A stretch of DNA of 64,000 nucleotides. Origin: an uncultured Christensenellaceae bacterium. GTDB taxonomy: Bacteria > Bacillota > Clostridia > Christensenellales > Borkfalkiaceae. Each line of letters begins with the position of its first letter. Position 1 is the first letter of the stretch. Location of the stretch: the NCBI GenBank assembly GCA_910589015.1, contig CAJUSA010000011.1:1-64000 (forward strand), written 5' to 3'. The notes beneath the pieces were generated by a model. The model was not told the DNA's origin, ran no database searches, and saw only the letters and a program-made list of their open reading frames with translations. Both the position numbers and the translations under genes were made by a program. Of the stretch, positions 1 to 8,275 are shown in pieces.

Positions 1-61
1 ACCCCCACGGTCGCCCACAGGAACCTGAAACCTGCGCGTCTGCCAGTTCCGCCACATCCGC
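1..61 (-). tRNA. tRNA-Leu (CAG), 3' part cut off by window edge
   Basis: Read on the minus strand from 61, the sequence starts GCGGATGTGGCGG and shows the long D-arm typical of class II leucine tRNAs (GGCAGACGCG). The anticodon loop TTCAGGT has T33 followed by CAG, and the first part of a long variable arm follows. The T-arm and acceptor 3' strand lie before position 1. The closing base pair of the anticodon stem is a T-T mismatch. It sits directly downstream of the S51 peptidase gene. Confidence 0.88.
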
Positions 62-68
62 ATATCCG

Positions 69-755
69 TCAAAACTCCGTTTTCAGAAGTTCGCCGTTTG
101 CCGCATCGAGCCTGTAAACTTTGCCGCCGCCCGAAACCGATTTCACGGGCTCGCCGTTCACGATTTCCAGTGCCGCGTCGTTTTCCACGCCCCACGCGCA
201 CCATTTATTATACAGGATAATTTTATCAAAGTCAACTGTTCTTTCGTTATAATGCGGAGAAATTTTTCCTTTTATCCAACCTAATCCGCGATACATGGCA
301 TAATCGCCCTCGACGACCGAATCGGAATACATATCTTCGAACCAGCAGATCGCCCCTGCCGACAAGCCGCAAAAAAACTTCCCCTTTTCATAAGCTCCGC
401 GTAACAGATCTAACAAACCCGTACGTTTCCATTCTTCGATCATAAAAACGGTATCGCCGCCGCCGATGTAAAGAAAATCGGCTTTGTCGATTTTCCCCTG
501 CCATTTGGCAAGATCGGGTTCACGGTTACAAAGCAGCATGACGTCGGTTTTAACATCGAACAGCCCCGTATAAACTTTATGGAAAGTATTGTAATACGGC
601 ATGCAATCATGACTTGCGGTGGGCAGGAACAAACCGCACGCCCGTCTGTCGCCTGCGATTTTTTTCGCCTCGGCGGCAATATATTCGTCTATTTTCAATG
701 TTTCGTGCGTTTTCAACTCGCCGCCGCCGATAGCAAGGATTCTTGTCTGCGTCAC
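69..755 (-). CDS. Peptidase family S51 (dipeptidase E / cyanophycinase-like)
   Basis: A 228-residue cytoplasmic serine peptidase-like protein of the S51 fold. Visible marks are the N-terminal ILAIGGGEL strand-loop, the YIGGGDT motif near residues 96-102 and the nucleophile elbow GLSAGAI with Ser132. Members cleave Asp-X dipeptides or aspartyl-rich substrates; the exact substrate cannot be told here. The start overlaps the end of the upstream PII-like gene by four bases, so it is probably co-translated as the last gene of the long minus-strand run, just before tRNA-Leu. Length and motifs fit a complete gene. Confidence 0.85.
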   Translation of the reverse strand: MTQTRILAIGGGELKTHETLKIDEYIAAEAKKIAGDRRACGLFLPTASHDCMPYYNTFHKVYTGLFDVKTDVMLLCNREPDLAKWQGKIDKADFLYIGGGDTVFMIEEWKRTGLLDLLRGAYEKGKFFCGLSAGAICWFEDMYSDSVVEGDYAMYRGLGWIKGKISPHYNERTVDFDKIILYNKWCAWGVENDAALEIVNGEPVKSVSGGGKVYRLDAANGELLKTEF

Positions 756-1570
756 TTCTTTTCTTCCTCTTGCGGTTCTTCTTCGTCAGCGGCGGAAATT
801 CCCGCCGTTTTATCGACGGGTAGAGAAAAAATCACCCCGCCCGCCTCGGACTTGACCCCCACGCGCACCGAAAGCGCTTCCATGATCGCCATGGCACTTT
901 CTTTCTTGACAAGGATCAGCAGGATTTCCTGCTCGACCGCAAGCGAAATGCCGATAAACTGTTCGGCTTTTTTATTATCCAAACTGCGCGAACGGACTAT
1001 CGTGCCGCCTGCGGCGCCTGCGGCGCGTGCGGCGTTCATCGCCTCGTCGACGTGCCCTGCCGCAACGATCGCCACGATCAGACTATATTTTCGCGTATCT
1101 GCGTTCATAATTTTACTCCCGTCCGTATTTTTGTTTGTTGCCGCATTCGTAATGCCGTTCGCAACGATTTCCGAAATCCCCGTCAGCGGAACGGTGAACG
1201 AAATGCCCCGCCCCACCAGATAAAGCGACATCTGCGAGCGGATCTCGCGCATGATCGCTTCTTCATCGCTCTCGGGAAAGAGCGACAGCACGACCGCTTT
1301 TTCGGTTTCGCCGATGCCCAGATAGTCGAGCACGGTGGAACGCGCCGTACCCGTGCCCGAAAACACGGCGGCAAGCGCGATCGAAACGTCGTCGAGAATG
1401 CCTTTGAGTTTCTGTTCGTCGTTCTGGTTGACGATGCTCACGAGCAGTTTAGCGCGGTTGACGGGCGATTGTTTTTTAGTCACTTTTTCGACTTTTTTAC
1501 GGATATTGCCGCTCAGCTTTTCCTTCGCCTCACGCAAATCTTTCTTCGCCTGCATGATTTTTTCCGCCAT
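752..1570 (-). CDS. PII-like regulatory protein partnered with the DUF1538 membrane protein
   Basis: A 272-residue soluble protein with a lysine-rich N-terminus (residues 1-35), then two related alpha/beta modules of about 100 residues. Each has the strand-helix pattern of PII/GlnB-like trimeric regulators (for example KLLVSIVNQ and YSLIVAIVAAGHVDEAMNAARAAGAAGGT). The GAAGGT stretch resembles the ligand-binding loop region of PII-like proteins. An acidic tail (EEEPQEEEKK) closes the protein. It overlaps the upstream DUF1538 gene by one base, which suggests that it regulates that membrane protein in response to a small ligand. The fold call is by pattern and the ligand is unknown. Confidence 0.7.
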   Translation of the reverse strand: MAEKIMQAKKDLREAKEKLSGNIRKKVEKVTKKQSPVNRAKLLVSIVNQNDEQKLKGILDDVSIALAAVFSGTGTARSTVLDYLGIGETEKAVVLSLFPESDEEAIMREIRSQMSLYLVGRGISFTVPLTGISEIVANGITNAATNKNTDGSKIMNADTRKYSLIVAIVAAGHVDEAMNAARAAGAAGGTIVRSRSLDNKKAEQFIGISLAVEQEILLILVKKESAMAIMEALSVRVGVKSEAGGVIFSLPVDKTAGISAADEEEPQEEEKK

Positions 1571-3090
1571 CAGTCCACCTCGTATTCGATAATTCTTTCT
1601 TCAACCGAAAAGAAATTGCGTTTGATCTTGCGCGTTTTATGTTGATAGACGATGCCGAGGATCTGAATGGAAACGAGCGGCGCAAGCGCGACAAACGCCA
1701 CGCAGCCGAACGCCTGCGTCATGATCGCATCCGCATTGATCACGCTGCAAGCGCCGATCGCCATAGGCAGTACGAACGAAGATACCATGGCGCCGCTTGC
1801 GACGCCGCCCGAGTCGAACGCGATACCCGTGAAAATAGGCGGCGTGAAAAAGGTCAGAACGAGCGCGACGACGTAACCGGGAATCAGGAACCACATAATA
1901 TTAACACCCGTCAAAATGCGCGTCATCGCCAGCCCGATTGCAAGGCACACGCCGATACAAAGCCCGTGTTTCATGGCTTTCGACGAAATCGCCCCTGCCG
2001 ACATCTTTTCCACCTGCTTATTGAGGACGTGCACGGCAGGCTCTGCCGCGACGACGAAATAACCGATAAGCATACCGACGGGAATGAGCAGCCAGCCGCC
2101 CCATTTTTGCGCAAGCAGTTCGCCGATCAGTCTGCCGACGGGCATAAACCCGACGTTCGCGCCCGTTAAAAAGAGCAACAACCCAACGAAGGTATAGGCA
2201 AACCCAATGAAAATACGCACGAACTGGCGCTTGTGAAAGCTGCGCGAAATCAACTGAAAGAGCAGAAAAAAGACGATGATGGGCGCAATGGCGATGGCGA
2301 TTTCCTGTATGTATTTAACAAGTCCGCGGTCGGGCGAAAGGTAGATCAAGAGAACGCTCTGCGTATCCGTCACTTCGGGCAGCGCCTCGATGGGATAATC
2401 GACGTGTCCGATTTGGAAGATCACGCCGAGCACCAGCACCGCGATCACCGGTCCGACGCTCGAAAGCGCGACAAGACCGAAAGAATCATCCTGCCCCTTT
2501 TTATCGCTGCGGATCGAAGCGACGCCGATGCCGAGCGAGAGAATAAACGGAACGGTCATAGGGCCCGTCGTCACACCGCCCGCATCGAAGGAAACCGCCC
2601 AGAACTCGGGCGATACGAAGATACTGACGATAAACGCCGCAACGTAAAAGATGATCAACAGGATCGAAAGACGAATCCGGAAGACGATGCGCAGCATGGC
2701 GATCATGAGAAAGATCCCCACGCCGACCGCCACGGTGATAATGAACAGATAGTTGTTAACCGAAGCGACCTGCTCGGCAAGAATGGTCAAGTCGGGCTCG
2801 GCAAGCGTGACGATGATCCCGATGACAAAGGACAGCAACGCGATCAGCCACACCTTGCGCGAACGCGTCATCGCCTGACCGATTTTTTCGCCGATGACAA
2901 GCATCGACATATCCGCACCCTGCGTAAAACAGCCCATGCCGAGAATCAGCATGATCACGCCCACGGTAAAAAGCGCCCACATGCCCGTATCGAGGGGCGT
3001 GAGCGTAACGCTCAACACGACGATGATGAGCGCAATCGGCAAAATGGACGTAAGCGATTCGATTATTTTGTCCTTTAACGCCTTGGTCAT
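1570..3090 (-). CDS. DUF1538 family multi-spanning membrane protein
   Basis: A 506-residue polytopic inner-membrane protein with about a dozen hydrophobic segments. It contains an internal duplication: two copies of the DUF1538 signature, SFDAGGVTTGPMTVPF near residue 168 and AFDSGGVASGAMVSSF near residue 425, each followed by a GIGVAS/GACSV helix and a P-V loop. The repeat and glycine-rich re-entrant motifs look like those of transporters or channels, but the family's substrate is not established. The stop codon overlaps the start of a PII-like protein, so a ligand-controlled transport pair is the simplest reading. Confidence 0.85.
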   Translation of the reverse strand: MTKALKDKIIESLTSILPIALIIVVLSVTLTPLDTGMWALFTVGVIMLILGMGCFTQGADMSMLVIGEKIGQAMTRSRKVWLIALLSFVIGIIVTLAEPDLTILAEQVASVNNYLFIITVAVGVGIFLMIAMLRIVFRIRLSILLIIFYVAAFIVSIFVSPEFWAVSFDAGGVTTGPMTVPFILSLGIGVASIRSDKKGQDDSFGLVALSSVGPVIAVLVLGVIFQIGHVDYPIEALPEVTDTQSVLLIYLSPDRGLVKYIQEIAIAIAPIIVFFLLFQLISRSFHKRQFVRIFIGFAYTFVGLLLFLTGANVGFMPVGRLIGELLAQKWGGWLLIPVGMLIGYFVVAAEPAVHVLNKQVEKMSAGAISSKAMKHGLCIGVCLAIGLAMTRILTGVNIMWFLIPGYVVALVLTFFTPPIFTGIAFDSGGVASGAMVSSFVLPMAIGACSVINADAIMTQAFGCVAFVALAPLVSIQILGIVYQHKTRKIKRNFFSVEERIIEYEVD

Positions 3091-3106
3091 CTGTTGTATC
3101 CCTTAC

Positions 3107-3559
3107 TTATTTCGAATATTTTTTCTCGATTTCCGCAATCTTCGCGACTCTGCGCTTATGATTCTCGCCCTGCGAAAAAGGCGTTTCTAAAAAGACGCGC
3201 ACGATTTCAAGCGCCAAATTCACGCCGACGTACCCGCCGCCGAGCGCCAATGCGTTCGCGTCGTTGTGTTCGCGCGTCATGCGGGCGGAAAGCGGTTCCG
3301 CGCAGAGCGCGCAACGCACGCCCGGCACTTTGTTGGCAACGATGGAAACACCGATTCCCGAAGTGCACACGAAAATCCCGCGTTCGCATTCCCCGCTTGC
3401 AACCGCCTCGGCGGCAAGCAGCGCGAAGTCGGGATAATCGCACGAATCGGCGCACGTCGTTCCGCAGTCCTTTACTTTGTGCCCGTTCTCTCTTAAATAT
3501 GCGAGAACGGCGTTTTTGAGTGCCAAGCCGCCGTGGTCGCAGCAAATAGCGATTTTCAT
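3107..3559 (-). CDS. rpiB: Ribose-5-phosphate isomerase B
   Basis: A 150-residue RpiB/LacAB-type sugar isomerase that interconverts ribose 5-phosphate and ribulose 5-phosphate in the non-oxidative pentose phosphate pathway. The N-terminal CDHGG phosphate-binding loop corresponds to the usual SDHAG. The CTSGIGVSI segment carries the catalytic cysteine region, and REHNDANALALGG is the family signature. The C-terminus (GENHKRRVAKI) carries the phosphate-contacting arginines. It lies between the DUF1538 and phosphatase genes, with 15 to 17-base gaps. The neighbouring placement next to a tsaC-phosphatase pair is common in Firmicutes. Confidence 0.95.
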   Translation of the reverse strand: MKIAICCDHGGLALKNAVLAYLRENGHKVKDCGTTCADSCDYPDFALLAAEAVASGECERGIFVCTSGIGVSIVANKVPGVRCALCAEPLSARMTREHNDANALALGGGYVGVNLALEIVRVFLETPFSQGENHKRRVAKIAEIEKKYSK

Positions 3560-3574
3560 ATATGATTTCCTTCC

Positions 3575-4030
3575 TTACGATTTGTTAATCTGATTCAGAC
3601 CCAACCCTTCGATAATCGCGGGCAGGCATGCGCAGACGGCGCGCAGCGTTTCGCGGTAAGCCTCGACGCCCTGTCCGTAGGGATCGGGCAAGTCGCAGTC
3701 GGCAAGCGCCCGCAGGCTGGTCACGTTCGGTCTGCCCTGCAACTGTTCGCGGTGGCGTTCGCTCACGCAGACGATCGCAAACGCTTCTTTTATCATCTTT
3801 TCGTTGAGTTGCCGCGCGCAAAAGTCAGGCGCGAACGGTATCTTCCTTTCATCGAGCGCTTGTTTGGCATGCGCCGACATGGGCGCGCCCGTTTCGGCGT
3901 GCAACCCCGCCGATTGCACGGTATACCAAGCAATTTTGCGGCGTTTGAGTTCCTGCCGAAGCGCCGCCGCCGCCATAGGCGAACGGCAGGTATTACCCGT
4001 ACATACGAAAAGAATTTTCTTATGTTTCAT
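3575..4030 (-). CDS. Low-molecular-weight protein tyrosine (arginine) phosphatase
   Basis: A cytoplasmic LMW-PTP of about 151 residues. The P-loop CTGNTCRS (Cys10 to Arg16, CX5R) is near the N-terminus and the general-acid aspartate is in DLPDPYG. I set the start at 4030 (MKHKKILFVC) because GGAGGG lies just upstream; an earlier in-frame start lacks a site. It overlaps the end of tsaC by 11 bases. The tsaC-PTP-rpiB order matches the ywlC-ywlE-ywlF cluster of Bacillus, where YwlE is a protein-arginine phosphatase. That activity is possible here but not shown. Confidence 0.9.
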   Translation of the reverse strand: MKHKKILFVCTGNTCRSPMAAAALRQELKRRKIAWYTVQSAGLHAETGAPMSAHAKQALDERKIPFAPDFCARQLNEKMIKEAFAIVCVSERHREQLQGRPNVTSLRALADCDLPDPYGQGVEAYRETLRAVCACLPAIIEGLGLNQINKS

Positions 4031-5021
4031 GATCCCTCCCGAACGCACGGCAAAAACGGTTGAGTACCCCGTCCATCACGCCGCCGCGTTCTTTCGGTTC
4101 GATTGCGATAAGCAACGTCGCTTTTTGTTCCCCTTCGCGCAAAAGCGCATAAAGGCGCGCCGCCATTTCCGCAGGATCCCCCCCTAAATCGAGCGCGTTC
4201 CCTTCAAATTCGGGCAACAAAGCGCGTTCGCAAACGTAATACGGCGTACCGCCCGCGTGCAATTCTTCTGCGTAACAGACCCGCGCCGCTTGCGCCTCTT
4301 CCGCCGTAAAGCAGACCGCCCTGCATTTGGGCGCATAATGTTTATGCGCCATACCGGGGCTTTTGGGCTGTTCGCCCGCCTGCATGCGGTAAACGGTGCA
4401 GTCACCCGCGACCGCTGCAATCATCTCGCGCGTAACAAGCCCCGCGCGCAAGATCTGCGGCACCTCACCCGTGCAGTCGAGAACGGTGCTCTCGATGCCG
4501 CCCGAACAGGCGCCTCCGTCGAGAATAAGCGGAATTTCACCCTGAAAGTCATCGTAAACGTGACCCGCCGTAACGGGCGAAACGTGTTTGGATTTATTCG
4601 CGCTGGGCGCGGCGATCGGCAGACCGACCGCGCGTAAAAAAGCCTGCGCGGTTGGCGACGACGGCACACGCACGGCAAGAGTGTTCAGCCCGCACGATAC
4701 GCTCGGACTGACCTTCCCTGCCGAGGGATAGACCATGGTCAAAGGTCCCGGAAGATACGCGCGCGCCAACGCTTTGGCATAAGGCGGAATAAAATCGACG
4801 AGCGCGGAAAAATCGTAATTTTTGTGCACATGCACGATAAGCGGATTGTCGGCAGGTCTGCCCTTCAAAGCAAAAATCTTTGCCACCGCCCGATCGTCGA
4901 AGGCATTCGCGCCTAAACCGTAAACCGTTTCGGTATGAAAGGCTACGACGCCGCCCCTTGCGATTTCCTCTTTTGCAAACGCAAGCGCCTTTTTGTCGGG
5001 CGGGCTGATGCGCGTCGTCAT
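4020..5021 (-). CDS. tsaC: Threonylcarbamoyl-AMP synthase (Sua5/YwlC type)
   Basis: A 333-residue two-domain enzyme that makes threonylcarbamoyl-AMP from threonine, bicarbonate and ATP for t6A modification of ANN-decoding tRNAs. The YrdC-like N-terminal domain carries FHTETVYGLGANA, KGRPADNPLIVH and PSANKSKHVSPVTA. The C-terminal Sua5 domain begins after the linker PKSPGMAHKHYAPKC. The start overlaps the dnaB stop by four bases (ATGA). Length fits the long Sua5 form. Confidence 0.95.
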   Translation of the reverse strand: MTTRISPPDKKALAFAKEEIARGGVVAFHTETVYGLGANAFDDRAVAKIFALKGRPADNPLIVHVHKNYDFSALVDFIPPYAKALARAYLPGPLTMVYPSAGKVSPSVSCGLNTLAVRVPSSPTAQAFLRAVGLPIAAPSANKSKHVSPVTAGHVYDDFQGEIPLILDGGACSGGIESTVLDCTGEVPQILRAGLVTREMIAAVAGDCTVYRMQAGEQPKSPGMAHKHYAPKCRAVCFTAEEAQAARVCYAEELHAGGTPYYVCERALLPEFEGNALDLGGDPAEMAARLYALLREGEQKATLLIAIEPKERGGVMDGVLNRFCRAFGRDHET

Positions 5022-6481
5022 TCGAGCGGCGGCAGATCGCCGTCGGAAGAATAAGGATCGCCGCCGTCGTAACCTGCAAAGTCTGCATCGGAAGGCGGCG
5101 GAGGCGCGCCGTAGTTGGGTTCCTCGTCGGGTCTGCCCGTATCTTCGGCGTCGATGAACGTCGTCCTCTCGCCGATAAAGCGCAAAGGTACGCGCCCGGG
5201 GCTGCCGTTTCGGTGTTTCGCGATCGTGAGATACGCCGCACCTTTGACGATGTTCTTCTTCGCCATTTCCTCGGGCGAAATGCCGACGTCGGGGCGGTTG
5301 ATGAACATGACGATATCGGCGTCCTGCTCGATCGCGCCCGACTCTCTCAGGTCGGAAAGCTGCGGTTCCTGCGTCTGGATACGGCGCAACTGCGAAAGCG
5401 CGATAACGGGCACGTTGAGTTCCTTTGCCATGATTTTGAGGTTTCGCGTGATCTGCGAAACTTCCTGCTGGCGGTTCTCAAAGGAATTGCCGCCGCCCTT
5501 GACGTTGTCGCCGCCCATGAGCTGGATATAGTCGATCATGACGAGATCGAGCCCCTGCGCCGTGGCAAGCCGACGGCATTTGGATAATATTTCCGCAGGC
5601 GTGACGCGCGAGCTGTCGTCGATAAAGATCTTCGATTTCTGCAATTTATCGCTTGCGCGCATGAGATTGCGCCATTCGCTTTGATTGAGTTTGCCCGAAA
5701 GCGCTTTTTCCATGGAAACCTGCGCATGTGAGCATAACAGACGCTGCACGATCTGTTCGCGCGGCATTTCGAGCGAGAACACCGCCGCCACCTTGCCCTT
5801 ATTAAGGCAGGCATGCCCGACGATGTTCATGGAAAACGACGTCTTGCCCATACCGGGGCGGGCGGCAAGCACGATGAGGTCGGACTTCTGCAAGCCGTTT
5901 GTCATCTTGTCGAGCAACGTGAAACCCGTTTCCACACCGCGGTAGGCGTTGGGGTTGGACTGAATGGTTTCGAATTTATCGATTACCGACTGAATGGTTG
6001 TGCCGTCTTCCAGCCCCGCCAGATCGCCGTTATCCTCTTTTTTGGATATATCGTAAATGAGTTTTTCGGCAAAGGATATCGCCTCGCGCTCTTCCTTGCC
6101 CTGCCGCGAATTTTCGACGATCGACTGCGCCGCACGAATGAGCGAACGGTTCACGGCGTCGCGTTTGACGATTTCGAGATACTGTTTATAATTTGCGGCG
6201 GAGGGCGTGCTGTCGGCAAGCTCGGTGATATGGCGGATCCCGCCCGCCTTCTGCAACGCGCCGTCGTGTTCGAGGCGGTCGGTCAGCGTGACGACGTCGA
6301 TCACCTTATGTCCGCCGTACACCTTTTTCATGGCAAGCAGAATTTCGCGGTGCGATTCCTGATAAAAATCGTCCTCTTCGAGCGCCTCGAGAAGATCGGC
6401 CTGCACTTCGGCGTCGATCAGCATACAGCCGAGCAAAGCGGCTTCCGCGTCTAAATTGTGCGGCATGGTGGTATTCGCCAT
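5018..6481 (-). CDS. dnaB: Replicative DNA helicase DnaB
   Basis: A 487-residue hexameric 5'-3' helicase of the replication fork. The N-terminal domain (NLDAEAALLGCML) binds primase. The RecA-like C-terminal ATPase has Walker A RPGMGKTSF near residue 208, VFSLEMP, a Walker B region (LDLVMIDYIQLM) and the SQLRR / ESGAIEQDADIVMF motif. The acidic C-terminal tail is typical of Clostridia. It is the likely partner of the DnaB/DnaD-type primosome protein at 18.2 kb. It starts 12 bases after the pepF stop. Confidence 0.96.
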   Translation of the reverse strand: MANTTMPHNLDAEAALLGCMLIDAEVQADLLEALEEDDFYQESHREILLAMKKVYGGHKVIDVVTLTDRLEHDGALQKAGGIRHITELADSTPSAANYKQYLEIVKRDAVNRSLIRAAQSIVENSRQGKEEREAISFAEKLIYDISKKEDNGDLAGLEDGTTIQSVIDKFETIQSNPNAYRGVETGFTLLDKMTNGLQKSDLIVLAARPGMGKTSFSMNIVGHACLNKGKVAAVFSLEMPREQIVQRLLCSHAQVSMEKALSGKLNQSEWRNLMRASDKLQKSKIFIDDSSRVTPAEILSKCRRLATAQGLDLVMIDYIQLMGGDNVKGGGNSFENRQQEVSQITRNLKIMAKELNVPVIALSQLRRIQTQEPQLSDLRESGAIEQDADIVMFINRPDVGISPEEMAKKNIVKGAAYLTIAKHRNGSPGRVPLRFIGERTTFIDAEDTGRPDEEPNYGAPPPPSDADFAGYDGGDPYSSDGDLPPLE

Positions 6482-6493
6482 GTTCGTTACCTC

Positions 6494-8260
6494 TTATAAT
6501 GTTACAAACTCTTCGAGCGCGTCCGAGAACGACTGCATCGCCGCCGTGAAGGTTTCTTCCTTCGTGAGATCGGCGCCCGCAAGACGCAAAAGCGACACGG
6601 GATCGGTCGAACTGCCCCCCGAAAGGAAGGCAAAATAATCGTTCACCGCGCTCTGCCCCTCGCGCAGAATGCGTTCGGCAATGCAGATCGCCGCCGTGAT
6701 GCCCGTGGCATATTTATAGACGTAGAACGAATTATAGAAATGCGAGATACGCGACCATTCGAAGCCGATTTCCTCGTCGTGCGTGACGGCGTCGCCGTAA
6801 TACTGCTTGTTCAGCGCGTAATAAAGTTCGGTTAAATTATCTTTGTTGAGCGGCTCGCCCGCCTCTGCCTTCGCGTGCGCCTGTTCTTCGAATTCGGCAA
6901 ACTGCGTCTGGCGGAAGAGCGTCGTGCGGATCATATCCATATAATAACCGAGCAGATATTTTTTGAGCTTTTTATCTTTGGTGGACGAAAGCAGATATTT
7001 GAGCAGCAGCACCTCGTTCACCGTGCTCGCCACTTCCGCCACGAAGATCTTATAATCGGATTTGGCGTACGGCTGTTTGGCGCACGAAAAATACGAATGA
7101 ATAGAATGCCCCATTTCGTGCGCGATCGTGAACACGTCGTGCGTGGTTTTCTGATAGTTGAGAAGAACGAAAGGATGCGTGCCGAAGGCGCAAATGGAAT
7201 AGGCGCCGCTGCGTTTGCCCGTCGTTTCCATCACGTCGATCCAACGCCCGTCGCGGCCCTTTTTCAACAGTTCGCCGTATTCCTTGCCGAGCGGCGCAAG
7301 CCCCTTTAATACCAATTCGTAAGCCTCTTCGTACGATAATTTCAGTTCGGCGTCTTCAACGAGCGAAGGATAGATATCGTACATGTGCATCTCGTCGTAG
7401 CCGAGCGCCTCTTTACGCACCTGCATATAACGGTGCATAACGGGCAGCCCTTTATGCACGGCGTTGAGCAGCGCGGCATATACGCCCGGTTCGACGTCTT
7501 CCTGAAAAAGCGCCATGGAAAGGCAACTGTCGAACCCGCGCGCGTTCTTCACGAAGATATCACTGCGCACGTTGCCGTAATAGGTGATTGCCAGCGTGTT
7601 GAGAATTTTGCGGTACGCGCCGTAGTAAAGAGTGAACGCCTCTTTGCGTTTTTCACGGTCTTTTCCGTTGATGATGACAGAATATAATCCGTGCGTGAGC
7701 TGCTGTTTCTTGCCTTCGTATTCGATTTCGGGCAGATTGAGCTCGGCATTGTCGAGCATGTTGAACGCCTCGCCCGCGACCTGCAACGGTTCCTGCGCCA
7801 GCGCAAGCAGCTTTTCTTCCTTTTCGGTGAGGATATATTTCTTTTCGGCGATCAGCCTTTTAAGCGTATAATCGTAATCTTCGAGCCGTTTATCGCCCGC
7901 AAGAGCCAACAGCGTTTGATCGTCAAGCGCGGTCAGTTCAGGCGTGAAGAACGCCGTTTCGGCGCCGAGGCGCGAAAACACCGCGACCGTCTTATTGAGG
8001 TAGGCGCCGTATTTGGTGTTGCGTACGTCCTCGTCGTGTTTCATATGGGCGTAGATATACAGTTTCTGAATTTTGCGCTCGATTTCTTCTTCTGCCCTCA
8101 AATAGGCAAGAACGTTTTCCGCCGTGTTGAGCGTTCCGCGGTAAGCGGAAAAATCCAGCTTGCCTTCCACGGCGGCATAGTCGCGCTCCCACGCTTCGTC
8201 GTCGGGATAAATATCCTCGATCTTCCATTTGTATTTTTCTGCAACTTCGTTCCTTTCCAT
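6494..8260 (-). CDS. pepF: Oligoendopeptidase F
   Basis: A 588-residue M3 family zinc metallopeptidase cleaving oligopeptides in the cytoplasm. The zinc site HEMGH is at residues 381-385, with the third ligand glutamate in the following helix (FVAEVASTVNEVLL). The N-terminal PepF helical domain begins KWKIEDIYPDDEAW. Length is normal and no signal peptide is seen. It is part of the minus-strand run between the PFL gene and dnaB. Confidence 0.95.
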   Translation of the reverse strand: MERNEVAEKYKWKIEDIYPDDEAWERDYAAVEGKLDFSAYRGTLNTAENVLAYLRAEEEIERKIQKLYIYAHMKHDEDVRNTKYGAYLNKTVAVFSRLGAETAFFTPELTALDDQTLLALAGDKRLEDYDYTLKRLIAEKKYILTEKEEKLLALAQEPLQVAGEAFNMLDNAELNLPEIEYEGKKQQLTHGLYSVIINGKDREKRKEAFTLYYGAYRKILNTLAITYYGNVRSDIFVKNARGFDSCLSMALFQEDVEPGVYAALLNAVHKGLPVMHRYMQVRKEALGYDEMHMYDIYPSLVEDAELKLSYEEAYELVLKGLAPLGKEYGELLKKGRDGRWIDVMETTGKRSGAYSICAFGTHPFVLLNYQKTTHDVFTIAHEMGHSIHSYFSCAKQPYAKSDYKIFVAEVASTVNEVLLLKYLLSSTKDKKLKKYLLGYYMDMIRTTLFRQTQFAEFEEQAHAKAEAGEPLNKDNLTELYYALNKQYYGDAVTHDEEIGFEWSRISHFYNSFYVYKYATGITAAICIAERILREGQSAVNDYFAFLSGGSSTDPVSLLRLAGADLTKEETFTAAMQSFSDALEEFVTL

Positions 8261-8275
8261 ACTAACGCCTTCCTT

